Shown piece by piece: positions 45,675 through 57,600 of a stretch of DNA of 64,000 bases. The DNA comes from Trifolium pratense (taxonomy: Eukaryota > Streptophyta > Magnoliopsida > Fabales > Fabaceae), in contig NC_060059.1 of assembly GCF_020283565.1 (NCBI RefSeq), forward strand, positions 30,926,838 through 30,990,837. The letters are read 5' to 3'. Position 1 is the stretch's first letter, and the number at the start of each line of letters is the position of its first letter. Made by a program: the position numbers and the translations under genes. The notes under the pieces were generated by a model. That model had not been told where the DNA came from. It searched no databases and saw only the letters and a list, made by a program, of their open reading frames with translations.

Positions 45675-46095
45675 GGCTAAATTGCATTTTTGGCACCTAA
45701 CTTTCACAAACTTGAGATTTTGATCTCTTAACTTTCGAAATAACACTTTTGACCCCATAACTTTAAAAACTTGCGATTTTGGTCTTTAACTTTAGCCTAG
45801 TTTACAAAAGAATAACCCTCACTGATTTTAACCAAGTCAATGTTCATGGGGCAAGTGAGTCACATGTCATGTCATCATATCTTGCCACGTAGACAACGAC
45901 TCACACGTTGGCTTGCCACACATGTCGACGTGGCATGTGAGTCATTGTCCAGGTGGCAAGACACGCTGATGTGACATGTGAATCACTTCCTACATGTGCG
46001 TTGACTTGGTCAAAGGGCCAAAATTGCAAGTTTGTGAAATTTATGGGATAAAAATATTATTTTGAAAGTTAAGGAGGCAAAAGTACAATTTAACC
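45675..46095. mobile_element. Mutator-like foldback element with 9-bp TSD
   Basis: Long inverted arms start GGCTAAATTGCATTTTTGGC and end with AGTACAATTTAACC. Perfect 9-bp flanks TATTTAATT at 45666-45674 and 46096-46104. The centre holds repeated GTGAGTC, CCACGT and GACATGTGA words. 421 bp, non-coding. Confidence 0.9.
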
Positions 46096-47085
46096 TATTT
46101 AATTATGGTATAAAATAAATATAGTATGCCTAACATACTATTCATAATTAATAATTAGAATTTTCATCACGAATAAAAATGATATAGTAAATATTGATGA
46201 CAATTTGACTTTTTTTTTTTACAATGGAGCCGAGGATCTAAATCATGACATCTAGTATACTACCCAAAATACAATACAAAGTTAATGCCGATATAGAGTA
46301 GGTGCAGACACTCAAATCCAATTGAATCTCAATTTAGGGTTCTATTTTTTATTTATGTCAAAAATCGGAGCGAGTATAAAGATACTCAAATCTCTTTGAA
46401 TTCGGGGATGACAAAAACAAAATTCATCCTCGTCCCATTTCGTCCCGTTGCCATGCTACTTGAAACCATCCCAAATAGTCCTAAACAAAATTAAACACTC
46501 TTTCATGAAAGAGTTAATAGAAGTTCGATAGAAATTAAAAATCGAATAAAAGTCAATTTACACGGATCTCTAAACTAATTCATATGTAAACGGATCTCTA
46601 ATCTTCAATGTAAAGCAAAAAGTTGCATAAAAATAAAAATTAGCATGGCCCAATTATTCCCAAAGCTCATTGAAATGCATCTATAGTACTCCATAAACTA
46701 AATAAGTTTTGTATAACTATTTATTACTCTATTTTTTTCAATTTTTTAATTTATTTTTCTTATACTATTATTAATAAAGGATAATTTTATAAACTAACTT
46801 ATAATTTTTCATTAATTATATTTTTTAATTAATTTAATACGATAAAAACAATTTATATAGTGGTAGGAAAGGACTAAGTACTCTCTCCGATCTTAATTAT
46901 AAATAAATATCACTTTTTAAATTAATTAAATAACTAATGTATCTATACAAGACTTCTATATATCCAAAATAAAAATAAAAATGCGAGGAATATTTGTGTG
47001 GTCAAATATGTGGGGCTGTAAATGGCTATTTGGTTAGTGAAAATGGTGAATCACTGAATAATGTTTGTGCTTTTGTTTCTTTTAA

Positions 47086-47264
47086 GGGTCATGTTAACTT
47101 GTGCCCTAAGGGCACATGTTAAGCTACCTAAAAATAGAAATATAGCATTTAATGATACAAAAAATTTAATTTTTAAATAATTGAATACACCACAAGTTCA
47201 ATAAAATTTTTTCCACATTTATCTTCTTAACATATGCCCTTAAGGGCACAAGTTAACATTCTCC
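47086..47264. mobile_element. Mutator-like MITE, GGGTCATG family, copy 1
   Basis: Ends GGGTCATGTTAACTTGTGCC and GGCACAAGTTAACATTCTCC; perfect 9-bp TSD TTCTTTTAA at 47077-47085 and 47265-47273. Confidence 0.9.
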
Positions 47265-47385
47265 TTCTTTTAATGCCAACATTTTTGGAACTTACGCCAC
47301 ATGACCTAAAACACAGTTTATTTGAGCTGAGCAGCATATGTCAATTCTCAACTACTCCTCTCAATACTGCAAAGGGTATTTTTAA

Positions 47386-47571
47386 GGGTCATGCTAAACA
47401 GTATTCCTGAGGTACTAGTTAAACATACTAAAAAAGGAAATAAATGATAAAGTTAATGATGAGAGAGAATAACTTTTCACATCATTAAAACATTGAATGC
47501 ACAATTTACGAGATAAAACTTCTGTATTTGTATTCTTAACTAGTGCCCGGGGGCACTGTTTAGCATTTTCC
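47386..47571. mobile_element. Mutator-like MITE, GGGTCATG family, copy 2
   Basis: Ends GGGTCATGCTAAACAGTATT and GGCACTGTTTAGCATTTTCC; perfect 9-bp TSD TATTTTTAA at 47377-47385 and 47572-47580. It lies only 113 bp from copy 1's TSD. Confidence 0.9.
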
Positions 47572-48477
47572 TATTTTTAATTAGTGACACTACTTAACAT
47601 TTTTCACGTCCCACAATGAGTGAGTCACTTGACTGTGTCATGCATGCTAATGCATAACATTTTATATTTTTATATACTAATCGAGATGCATAACATTTGA
47701 AAATATTAATTAATCGAGATGAATCCAACAACATTTTATATACTAATATTTATTTTTATTTATTAATAAAAAAATAGAGTCAAAATAAGATATGTGAATA
47801 GTGTATATAGTAACAACTCCCGCCAAAATATAGGAACAAGTTGATTTTTTATGAGTATGATAACACGAAAATGAGTTATTGAGTGGAAATTAACTTAAAA
47901 AATGTTTTGTATCAAACATAGTTGCTTTTGTGTATAATAAACATTATGTTAATGCATATTTTGATGAAATAGAAATTAACTCATAAGTCAAGGCAATGTG
48001 GAGTGGGTTTTGATAATTATTTTTTGGTTGTGATGTTTTGTGAATCTTGTACATCTATTTTTTGTTAGGCACATCTTCTGCTAGCTTAATCTATTTTCTT
48101 TAGTTTCTTTGAAAGAAAAAAAATAAAAATTGGTAAGTGAGAAGATAATCCAACTAAATAATGTCATATTTCAAAATGACTTTCCACATAAATATTTCAC
48201 TTGCTAATTTATCATCAAATTCAACCTAAAAGAGTTTTTTTTTTGTTTTTTTTTGAAATAGCAAAACAACTTATAATTATATAAATGAGATCAAAACTAA
48301 GAAAAAGTACTAGTGATATTCAATCCATCCGAGCAAGATAAGTACACATCTGAGCAAGATATTAGTACTCGATCCGAGCATACAAACTAAAAGGATTACA
48401 ACAAACACAAGTTCCAATGTAGTCCAATTTATACCCTCATATAACCTCTATCTAGCTATACAATACAACGGATCACA

Positions 48478-49236
48478 TTGATGAGGGGGGGGGGGGGGGG
48501 GGGGGGGGGGGGTGTTTGCGTTAGATCTGAGTTGGGTGGCGGTGGCTGGTTTTGGTGATGTGAGGTGATGTGGTGATGGGGTTGGAGTGTACGATGGTGA
48601 TGGGTGGCGTTTGGTTTTGGCGCCGCCGATATTTGGTTGATGCCGTGTGCAGTGGTTTTCTAGGATACTTGATTTTCTGACCGCTTTCCAAATTTGTTGA
48701 GATTTACAGGATTCTTTTTGTGTCTCTGTTGGTGTCCAAATCTGTTGAGATTTGTAGGTTTATTGTATTTATGATTGACCTCTTCCGCGTTGGTGTTCAC
48801 TGTTTTGAGGTGGTTTGCGAGCTGAGACTGTTCTGCCGATTGTTGTCGCGTATGTTTGCTCTGTCGTCGTCTGGAATGTAAGGTGTCTTCGAGCTGAGAC
48901 TTGTCTGCCTAAGTTCTCATTCTACCATTGTCTCACCAGCTTTTAGCCTGAAGGAGCTATTTTTTGGATTCTGATTGACCGATTATTTTTTATTCGAAAT
49001 CAGGAGTTAGAGTCTATCTAGTGGCAACTTCTGGGATTGGGTTGGTGTCTTCTGGTGAATTGAAATCCGAGGGGTGCCTTTCTGATTTTGGGATTAGGAA
49101 ATGAACCTCTTTTAGGTGGTGTTTATTTTTGGCGTTCCGCATATATATGGCGTCCTGTTATGTGGTTCTTTTATACCGGTCTTTGTTCGTCTTGTGCAAA
49201 GACCTGATTAATAATATATTTGATGTTAAAAAAAAG
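48478..49236 (+). mobile_element. Non-LTR retrotransposon insertion with 15-bp TSD
   Basis: The 759-bp insert is bracketed by ATACAACGGATCACA (48463-48477 and 49237-49251) and ends in AATATATTTGATGTTAAAAA. It is much more GC-rich than its surroundings and has no intact frame; it looks like the 3' part of a LINE, or a processed transcript. A run of 28 G stands at its 5' junction. Confidence 0.85.
48485..48512 (+). repeat. G homopolymer, 28 bases
   Basis: An unbroken G-run seven bases inside the 5' end of the retroposon insert. Length in a sequence assembly is unreliable. Confidence 0.9.
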
Positions 49237-49439
49237 ATACAACGGATCACACATACACCATTCATAGATTCAAAGGCAAAATTGGAGAACTCGGTCATTT
49301 GAAAAAATTGGGAGGCTACGTTTAAAAATAGATTGATAAAAATTGTGAATGAAACAAAATAGATATTTTAAACCTGCGATTAAACTTATAATTAATCCTT
49401 TTAATTTTATAAGTAAAATAAGAATATTCTTAAAAAAAA

Positions 49440-49535
49440 TGAAATACCTGAGGTTCGAATATCAGATACTTCAATTATTCACCTTAAATATAAAATTTCA
49501 GTCACTAAACTACTTGATAAAAAAAAAAACATTTT
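49440..49535 (+). mobile_element. SINE 3' fragment
   Basis: GAGGTTCGAATATCAG (B box) followed by TTTCAGTCACTAAACTACTT and an A-run, as at the end of the 22180-22312 SINE. Confidence 0.5.
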
Positions 49536-50820
49536 CATAAACCAATTTAGAGAGTGGTATTCATGGATTTATATTTGTGACCACTAAATATTTCCTTTTA
49601 ATGGATCAGAAAGTGAAATGAAATCTTATTATATGTTTCATTGTCATTGACATTAAAACTATCAAAATCGCAAAAGAGACAAGTTAGATCAAATAAATGG
49701 AGAGGGACATGCAAAATTTTACAAAGAGGTAAAAGGACAAAAATGATTCGAGGGACATAAAACAAAAGATGCTGCATTGTGTACGAAGCTTTAGAGATCC
49801 AATAATAATTAAAAGCAAAGTGTTTCAGGAGGGGTGTATAATTAAAAAAAGGGATGCTACATCAGTGATTCAGTGATGAAGGCCCAAGATTTGTTTATGC
49901 AAAACGTATCTATCATTGTCTCTCTTGTAATTGTTTGATTCAGAGAGTGAGAGCCACAATACAAACATCAACAACCTGATCTACTGATTTTTAACAACAC
50001 ACTTAGATGACACATTGGACCCACTTTAACCTATTGTAAGCCGAGTATCGTGTTAAGAAACATGACATCCATAAAAATAGAATGAGAAAAGCTTAAGAAT
50101 GAATTGTATTGATGAAAGTGAAAAATAATACAAATGAATCAATCATGTATTATAAAGAACCAGAGAGTACAACGGAAGTTATTAATGTTGGCGCAGCAAG
50201 AAGCTCACACACACACAGACCGCACAATTGCAGAGGCTCAAGGCACGCCCATGAGCATAGAAACTGTGTTTGCAGTTTGTGCTAAGAATGATAGAATGAA
50301 TTGCAAGATGAGGGGAGAATGAATACTAATATTCGCTTATGAAGGAGAAAAGAAAAATTTTATTCGGCCATTGTAAAAATGACACAATAGATCATTATTT
50401 ATACAAAGCTAAAACACTCTTGCTTACAAAGCAAGTAACAAACTAGTAACTAACTTACAACCAACTTGGTTGTAACTAATTAACTAACTAAAAACTGTTT
50501 TAACCAACTTTCAATTGATCAAAACTAAGTAACAAGTAAAATCAGTTATTGAATTACACATTCTCAACGATTAAGTTATATAAAGGATTTTTTTTTTTGA
50601 ATGTTGTAGGAATGATTTGAAATATTTTTTTGGTATTCTTTATATCATAGAATGGATGCTTGTTGTGATTTTTTGTTCCGGTAGTTGTTTCGATTCGGGT
50701 GTGGACATCTCTATTCATCAATCCCATTTTTTGTTCTTCTTTCACCTGGAGATTATTTTCTCCTGTTTTTCATTATTAATGTAATATTTGAAATAAGTTA
50801 TTAATATTATTATTATTATT

Positions 50821-51005
50821 GGGTCATGCTAAACGGTGCCCCGGGGCACACTTGTTAAACATACCAAAAAAGGAAATAAAAAATAAAATTAATATTGAAA
50901 AGACAACTTTTGATACTTTTGATGTATTGAATGCACGCATTTCGAGATAGAATTTCTATTTTTAAATGCTTAACCAGTGCCCGGGAGCACTGTTTAGCAT
51001 TTTCC
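50821..51005. mobile_element. Mutator-like MITE, GGGTCATG family, copy 3
   Basis: Ends GGGTCATGCTAAACGGTGCC and AGCACTGTTTAGCATTTTCC. It sits inside an ATT microsatellite, so the TSD (ATTATTATT-like) cannot be placed exactly. Interior AAAAGGAAATAAA and GTATTGAATGCAC words match copy 2. Confidence 0.85.
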
Positions 51006-51626
51006 TTATTATTATTATTATTAAAAATGCCACTTTGACATGTGTCATCAAATCATTGGCAGCTAATTAAAAATAACAGGCCCACACTATGTCACCTCAT
51101 CTTTCCATTAGCAAAATAAATGGCAGGAACTAATTTTAATAACGGAAAAAAATATAGGACTTTTTTCACCATAAAAAAAAGTAAAGATTATTCTTAATTA
51201 TAAAGTAAAATGTAGGAACTAAAAATATATTTAACTCATTCCAAAAATATTTTAAAAATCAAACAAGGTATAACTTAATAACTTGTGTTGTACTCTTTGG
51301 TTCTGTATATTTTAAGGGATCAAATGCAGCCAAAAGAGAATAATGTTTTACAGTTTACACAAGAAGTGTGAAGCAAACATTGTCTGAGTCTCAACCGAAT
51401 CGTGCCGTACGACATATGCTCATCGGGGGGACCCATACATATCCGTTCTTCACATTCAGCATGCCTTTCTCATGTCATGTGGCTCAAACAAACCTCCACT
51501 CTTTCTTTTCTTCTCTTCCTTTTCAAATAGATGACCCATAATCAAAAAAATTAAAACTAATCCAAATAAAAAGGGTTTTGATCCTCCTCATTAGTCCTTA
51601 CTAGTATTTGGTAAAAATTAGTAAAA

Positions 51627-51749
51627 GCAACTCACTTGAGTTGATGCATTGATATTGACTTGGGACCTGAGAGTGTGCTCCTCTTGAGATCTGAGGTTTG
51701 ATTCTCTCTGGTGCCAATTTGTGTGAGTTAATTTAGTTTCTTTAAAAAA
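51627..51749 (+). mobile_element. tRNA-derived SINE with 14-bp TSD
   Basis: GCAACTCACTTGAGTTGATG start, GAGGTTTGATTCTCTC B box, TAGTTTCTTTAAAAAA end. Flanked by AAAAATTAGTAAAA (51613-51626 and 51750-51763). Same family as 20377-20497. Confidence 0.85.
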
Positions 51750-51814
51750 AAAAATTAGTAAAAAGCTGATGAAGTTGGTGATAACAAATGAGATCTGGAA
51801 TTATTGCAGTAGAA

Positions 51815-51955
51815 AAATCGCGTAGTCACACGCTGACAGCCGTAATTGATTTCAGCCATTAATTTTACATCAGACGGTTTATATTACATATATATTGAAA
51901 TAATTCTGACCATTGATTATAATCAAACTGTTGCTAACGTAGTTACGATGTTTCC
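51815..51955. repeat. Inverted-repeat MITE relic
   Basis: GTAGTCACACGCTGACAGCC and the inverse CTGTTGCTAACGTAGTTACG, with CATCAGACGG and GACCATTGAT in the middle. Weak member of the CCGTCTGATC family. Confidence 0.4.
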
Positions 51956-52461
51956 TAGCAAATGAAGTTATAGAGAATAGTAAATAATGGTTAAAATAGT
52001 TAATAAATACAAAATGAAATATAAAGATATTTGTAATTAATTTTTTCAAGTTACGAAAATAAAGGAAAATTGAGAGAAAATATTATAAACTATAAGTTAA
52101 AAGCTAAAATGTTACTTGAAGTAGCTTATTAAAAACAATTATAAGCTCATGGAAAAAAAATTATTACTAAATATTAACAATGTGAGAAGAGGAGAAAGAA
52201 GATTAAGTCATTTCTTCAAAGAATCGGGAAATATTTAAAATAGAATCATATTGATCAAATATATGAAATGATTATTACAAGCAATGATCTATTTATAGAG
52301 AGCTACTACTACTACTACTAGTAGAGAAATACTTAACTTACTAACTACCTAACAAATGCTAGCTAACTAACTATAACAAGCCTATTTTTATTACATGAGC
52401 TTATAAAATATCTGCAATAACCTAAAAAAGTGGTTTTATTCAAACATAGTCTTAGAGTCGA

Positions 52462-52690
52462 GATTGCTGATTTTTCTTCGGTGCTTGATCAAATCAAATT
52501 CATCTCTTGATTTTGGTTTAGTGGTAGAGTAGAACGCAAAACATGTTACTTGTTTTTCAATTGGTGTAATAACCTTTTATGTTGTTTACAAAACATTTGA
52601 CTTTAAGCTTTAGAGCTTCTATTTTGTATTGTAATTAAGGATTGATTACTCTTTATACTCCTTATTAATACAATTTTACTTATTAAAAAA
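52462..52690 (+). mobile_element. Truncated LINE with long TSD
   Basis: The insert ends AATTTTACTTATTAAAAAAA. The repeat AACATAGTCTTAGAGTCGA (19 bp) stands at 52443-52461 and 52691-52709. No coding remains. Confidence 0.85.
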
Positions 52691-52926
52691 AACATAGTCT
52701 TAGAGTCGATCTTAATTAAAACTTTTTCATCTTTTTATGGCTAGAGCTGAGTTCATATTTAAAGTATACATGACTCAATAAAAGTAGGTATAATGCGTAG
52801 AACTAAAATATTTTTGCATCTTATATACATATGTGTTTTTCATAATTGAGTTAATAAATTTTATCATGTGTTTAATCTTAGCATTTAGTGATCTAATAGA
52901 AACTAATTTATGTATAATATATAATT

Positions 52927-53251
52927 GACAAAATTACACTGCAGGTCATTTATTTTTTTTTTGTATCACTTTAGTACTTTATCTTTTCTTTGTAATATTT
53001 TAGTCCTTTATCTCTCAAAATGCATACAATTTGGTCTTTTTCGTAATTTTCATACACAAACATGCTGCTGTGGCTATCCATCTAGATAATCCTAGATGAA
53101 TAGTCACATCATCATTTTTGTGCATGAAAATTACGAAAAGGACCAAATTGTATGCATCTTGAGAGCTAAAGGACTAAAATATTACAAATAAAAAATAAAG
53201 GACCAAAGTGTTATAAAAAAATAAGATAAGGACCTGCAGTGTAATTTTACC
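52927..53251. mobile_element. Mutator-like foldback element
   Basis: Arms share AAAATTACACTGCAGGTC and its inverse, and GAAAATTACGAAAA/TTTTCGTAATTTTC. Flanks TATATAATT and TATATAACT match in 8 of 9 positions. 325 bp. Confidence 0.82.
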
Positions 53252-53662
53252 TATATAACTTATCTCATTTTTGCACTATGAAATTGGCATAAAAAAAATA
53301 GGTTGGGGTAAGGAACAATCATAATCCAACCTAATACGTTCCTTGAAGATCCCTAGAAAATAGCTTGTTTTTTTAAAATCACATATAAACAAAGTATAGC
53401 TTGCTTTTTTAAAATCACAGACAAAAGTGAAAGTACATCTTCTTGCTTTAACTCAAAGGAGAATTTGGGGAAAAATCACAATAAAATGTGAAAAAGAAGC
53501 ATATATTACAACTGGTTTCAAAAGTTGGCATTAAAATGAATCGAAGCAAGTGTATGAGAGCAATTTAAATTGTTTAAACATCTAATAATAAAAACAAGAA
53601 GGTATTTGTAAATAACTAAATTTAAAATTATGTTCTCTCTCTGGAACAATCTCCAAAAACAA

Positions 53663-53872
53663 TATTTTTTTAAACTCAGTATCTGGCTTAAGGATTGACT
53701 AATCCGAGAAAATTAATCGCACCGTCCACTTGTAGGTGTCCTATTTAAAGTCAGAATATTTTTTGTTCTGTATGAACTAGTTAACCGAAATTGACATCAG
53801 AAAGAATCAAACCCGAGACCTTAAGCTAGAGGAGCGCACTCCAAGTTGTCAAGTTAACGCCACCAGCACACC
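53663..53872 (-). mobile_element. tRNA-derived SINE, long type
   Basis: The minus strand has GGTGGCGTTAACTTGACAAC (A-box region), TCTCGGGTTTGATTCTTTC (B box) and ends GCCAGATACTGAGTTTAAAA. Flanked by CCAAAAACAA (53653-53662 and 53873-53882). Its 3' end matches 59421-59480. Confidence 0.8.
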
Positions 53873-53930
53873 CCAAAAACAACTTGAAATTCTACCTTTT
53901 GTTTCATACCGATCTGCATTTCAATGCATA

Positions 53931-54020
53931 TTTCGTATAAAGTTAGATTGAAGGCGTGAATTTCGTATAAAGTTAGACTGAAAGCGTGAATTTTGTATAA
54001 AGTTAGATTGAAAGCGCGAA
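53931..54020. repeat. Three tandem 30-bp repeats
   Basis: Units at 53931, 53961 and 53991 read TTTCGTATAAAGTTAGATTG then AAGGCGTGAA, with one to three differences each. No frame runs through. Confidence 0.9.
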
Positions 54021-54647
54021 TTTAATGTGCTTAAATGCTTTAAACACAAAAGCGAACAAATTAGGATTCGTCAGCAAGAACCATGCTGCTGTCAAAGTCA
54101 ATAGATTTTAACGTTTAGATAAAAGATCAAATGATTCGATTAAATTTCAAGATTTTATATAAAAATCCAAATATGAATTGTCTAGGTTCATCTTATGGTC
54201 AAGTTCTTACCACAACCTTTTTTTTTTTTTTAATATATTAACCCTCGAATTCTCAATGAAATAATACCACGATAATTCGGAGTTCGATCGCGAGATAAAT
54301 AAATAGTCAAAAAATTATTCCCACAAATCGAACTTAAATTCTTTTAAATAATTCATTTTAAGAGAAATTCATTAACCAATCGAGCTAATTGTATTTAACA
54401 CAATCCTCATTTTGAAGGCCCAAAATTGAAAAAGAAAAAACAAACAACTTAAAGGTATTGTTCTTCTTACAAAGGTTACTTGCAAGTTGCAAGTAACAAA
54501 ACAATAGCCGTAGATCAACATAGAAAAGAGATCAACGGTGTCAATCAATCCGTTTTTCATTCATCTCTCACTCTTTCTTTTCCCTATTAAAACCACATTG
54601 AAACCAAAACACTCTTTCATCTTCTTCTTCCAAACATCAAACCCAAA

Positions 54648-57600
54648 ATGGAAAAACAAACCAAACCCGAAACACAACAATGGAGACCCGACCCATTTCA
54701 CTCCAACAACAACAACACAACCATCATACTCAAACCACCTGAAACATCATCTCTTGGCCCAATGGAATTCTTGTCTCGTTCATGGAGTGCTTCTGCCATG
54801 GAAGTTTCCAAAGCTCTGTCTCCAGCTCAACTTCCTCCTTCAAATGCTGCTATACTTGAAGATTTAGCTGGTGAAATTGATGAGTCTAATGTTACTTTTT
54901 CTGGCAACCCTTTTTCTTTTGCTTCTTCTCAAACTTCTCAAATGGTTTTGGATCGTATCATGTCACACTCGGTATGTATATACTTAGTAATTTAGTACTA
55001 TCAAATTTCTTGTTTTTTTCATTGTTTCTGTAACATTTTTTATTCATCTTGTTTTGTTTGTTTTCGTTTGATTCTTATTAATTAATTGTGACTCAGCTTT
55101 TTTGTGTTTCTTAAAGATTCCATTTTTGCATATATATTTTGTTTTTTTTTTCCAAAGAATTTAGCGGCGAAACTCACTCACGCTAATGTTATGAGTCATC
55201 TTGTTTGCAACATTAACATATAGTCTTAAAAAATAATTATTTTTTAAATTTATTGAATAACTGATATATTTACTCATAAATTATTTTTTCTAATCTAACC
55301 CGTCTTTGAGAAAACAAAATCATTCATGCCAATTTTCTATCCCAAAATTCCATCATTTTTTTCTCATATTTTTACCAAGATTTTAAATTGTTGTCGCCGT
55401 CCACGACAAGTATTGATATTGAAGAGAATAGCAAATGTTGTCTTGTAGTCGTAGTTTCGAAGTTAGAAGTGACGATTACAATACTTTATTTGGCCTATTT
55501 TTAGTATCACAATAGATGTATCAGAATCACGGTGATTCACCGTGATTTTGCATAAACTACACTTGACTCTGTAACTTTTAGAAAATTATGTTGAGTCATT
55601 GTGATTCTGACATATCTACTGTGATACCAAACATACACTCAATGTCTTATTGTATCTCAAACATGATTGATTATCTTGGAGAAAAAACCATGAGAGAAAA
55701 AAAAAAAACTTAATTTTTTGAATAGTGACAAAAATTTCTAAAGAAATTGTTGTTTTGAAATTGTTCAGCAGGAGGTATCTCCAAGAACATCAGGAAGACT
55801 ATCACATAGCAGTGGACCTCTTAATGGCTCTCTAACAGATAGCCCACCAGTTTCACCTTCAGAAATGGATGATTTCAAGGTATACTACTAATCTTTTTTA
55901 TTATCTCTCTTAATTTCATAGGTGGCTTTAATTATTTGACATAAAAAACCTTAATAACAGACAAAAACATGTTGGTTTATTGGTTTATTGTTTTTCACAA
56001 AACTTTATGTTTTGGTTCAAAACACAAACACTGATCTCACTGTCCTTGCTGTAAACTTAGAAACCACACTATGCAGTTTCAGCTTTCTCTGTTACCAACA
56101 AACAGAAATTTGATGTCACCGGGAGACAGTAATAATCAGACTTTTCTCTTTCCAATCTTCAATGCAAACATCCAAACAAAACTTTGAATTTAAAAACTTG
56201 TTTTTATTTTTTCTACTTTTGTTTTTGTTACAAAGTTTTTGTTTTTAGTACTACTAGTACTTCCCATTTTATTAAAATATTTACTAAATTAAAACTTCAT
56301 TAAAGACTATAATCAACAACTTTGAAATGAACAATATGCTTTAATTAATGTCTAATCAACTGTGACCGAAATAGTTTGACCTGTGATCGAAATAATTTTT
56401 TATTAGACTTTAGTTACTTTTTTATCAGACTTCAAATTATTAAAGGTCAGTTCTCGTATGATTTAGAGGATTAAGACAAAAAAATTATCTAATGAATAAT
56501 GCTCATTAAGCCCTTAAAAATACTAAATTTCATTTTAGACCCTCATTTTTGTGTATTAATAGTTTCTACCCCTTTACAAAAGCAAAACTCTATTTGTTTG
56601 TTTCCACTTACAATATTAGCCACAACTTCTTTATAATTGGTTAACAACACCAACCAAAACTACCTTCTCTTTTTATAGAAAACCAAAGTTACACTTAGAT
56701 TCCTTATTTAGCAATCAAGGAAACTAAAATAAATAAATACTTGAAATTTTTCCTTCTTGGATTGCAATTGCATTTATTGCTAATGGACCCCCTTTTATGG
56801 ATGAACATAGTTTTTTAGCAGTACCAATCCAAAGGTTGTTGACTTGTTGCTTGCAAGTTGCAACAAACAACTAGTACATCAGTTACTTTAAGAAATACCA
56901 ACAAAAACCACAATTTATGTCACAAAAAATGCATATTTTTTTAAAAACTTTAATCTAAGAAGAATAAAGAAAAAGAACAAGAAAGAAAATATATATGAAG
57001 CAAATTTATGAATGGCTTATTACATTGATTCTTCTATGCAGTATAACCGTTCCAGCAACAATCACATCAACAACAGCATCATTGCCGGCTTGAATAACCA
57101 ATATAGAGTTTCTGCCACTGGTGGAGGTGGCGGCGGTGGTGGAAAGACGGTTGGGAGGTGGCTGAAGGAGAGGAAGGAAAAGAAGAAGGAGGAAACGAGG
57201 GCACACAATGCTCAGCTACATGCCGCTGTTTCGGTTGCTGGTGTTGCTGCTGCTGTTGCCGCCATTGCAGCCGCAACTGCTGCCTCGTCAGGTGCTCGCA
57301 AAGATGAGCAGATGGCCAAGACCGACATGGCGGTTGCGTCTGCTGCAACGCTGGTGGCGGCTCAGTGTGTCGAGGCTGCAGAGGCTATGGGGGCTGAACG
57401 CGATCACCTCGCCTCGGTGGTTAGCTCTGCTGTCAATGTGAGGTCTGCTGGCGATATCACGACACTGACAGCAGCTGCTGCGACAGGTATGCGGCATTAC
57501 CAATTTCTTTCTTTAATTTTTGACTTGCAAAATTTTTATATTATAGTTGATTAATTAATGGCGTTTGTGGTTTAAAATTGTAGCTTTGCGTGGGGCTGCT

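Larger units (their letters stand above)
36103..54647. other. 18.5-kb gene-free, transposon-rich interval
   Basis: No reading frame with a recognisable domain, no RNA gene and no host exon could be supported here. Annotated within it are MITEs, hAT, Mutator-like, LINE, SINE and TRIM insertions. Stretches with nothing recognised include about 37600-38600, 38900-39800, 41450-42550, 42700-44200, 46100-46850, 47600-48450 and 49550-50800, all AT-rich. Confidence 0.6.

Noticed and set aside
46880..46970. Another Stowaway MITE starting CTCTCTCCGATCTTAATTAT
   Set aside because: Only one end is visible; no second terminus or TA pair was found.
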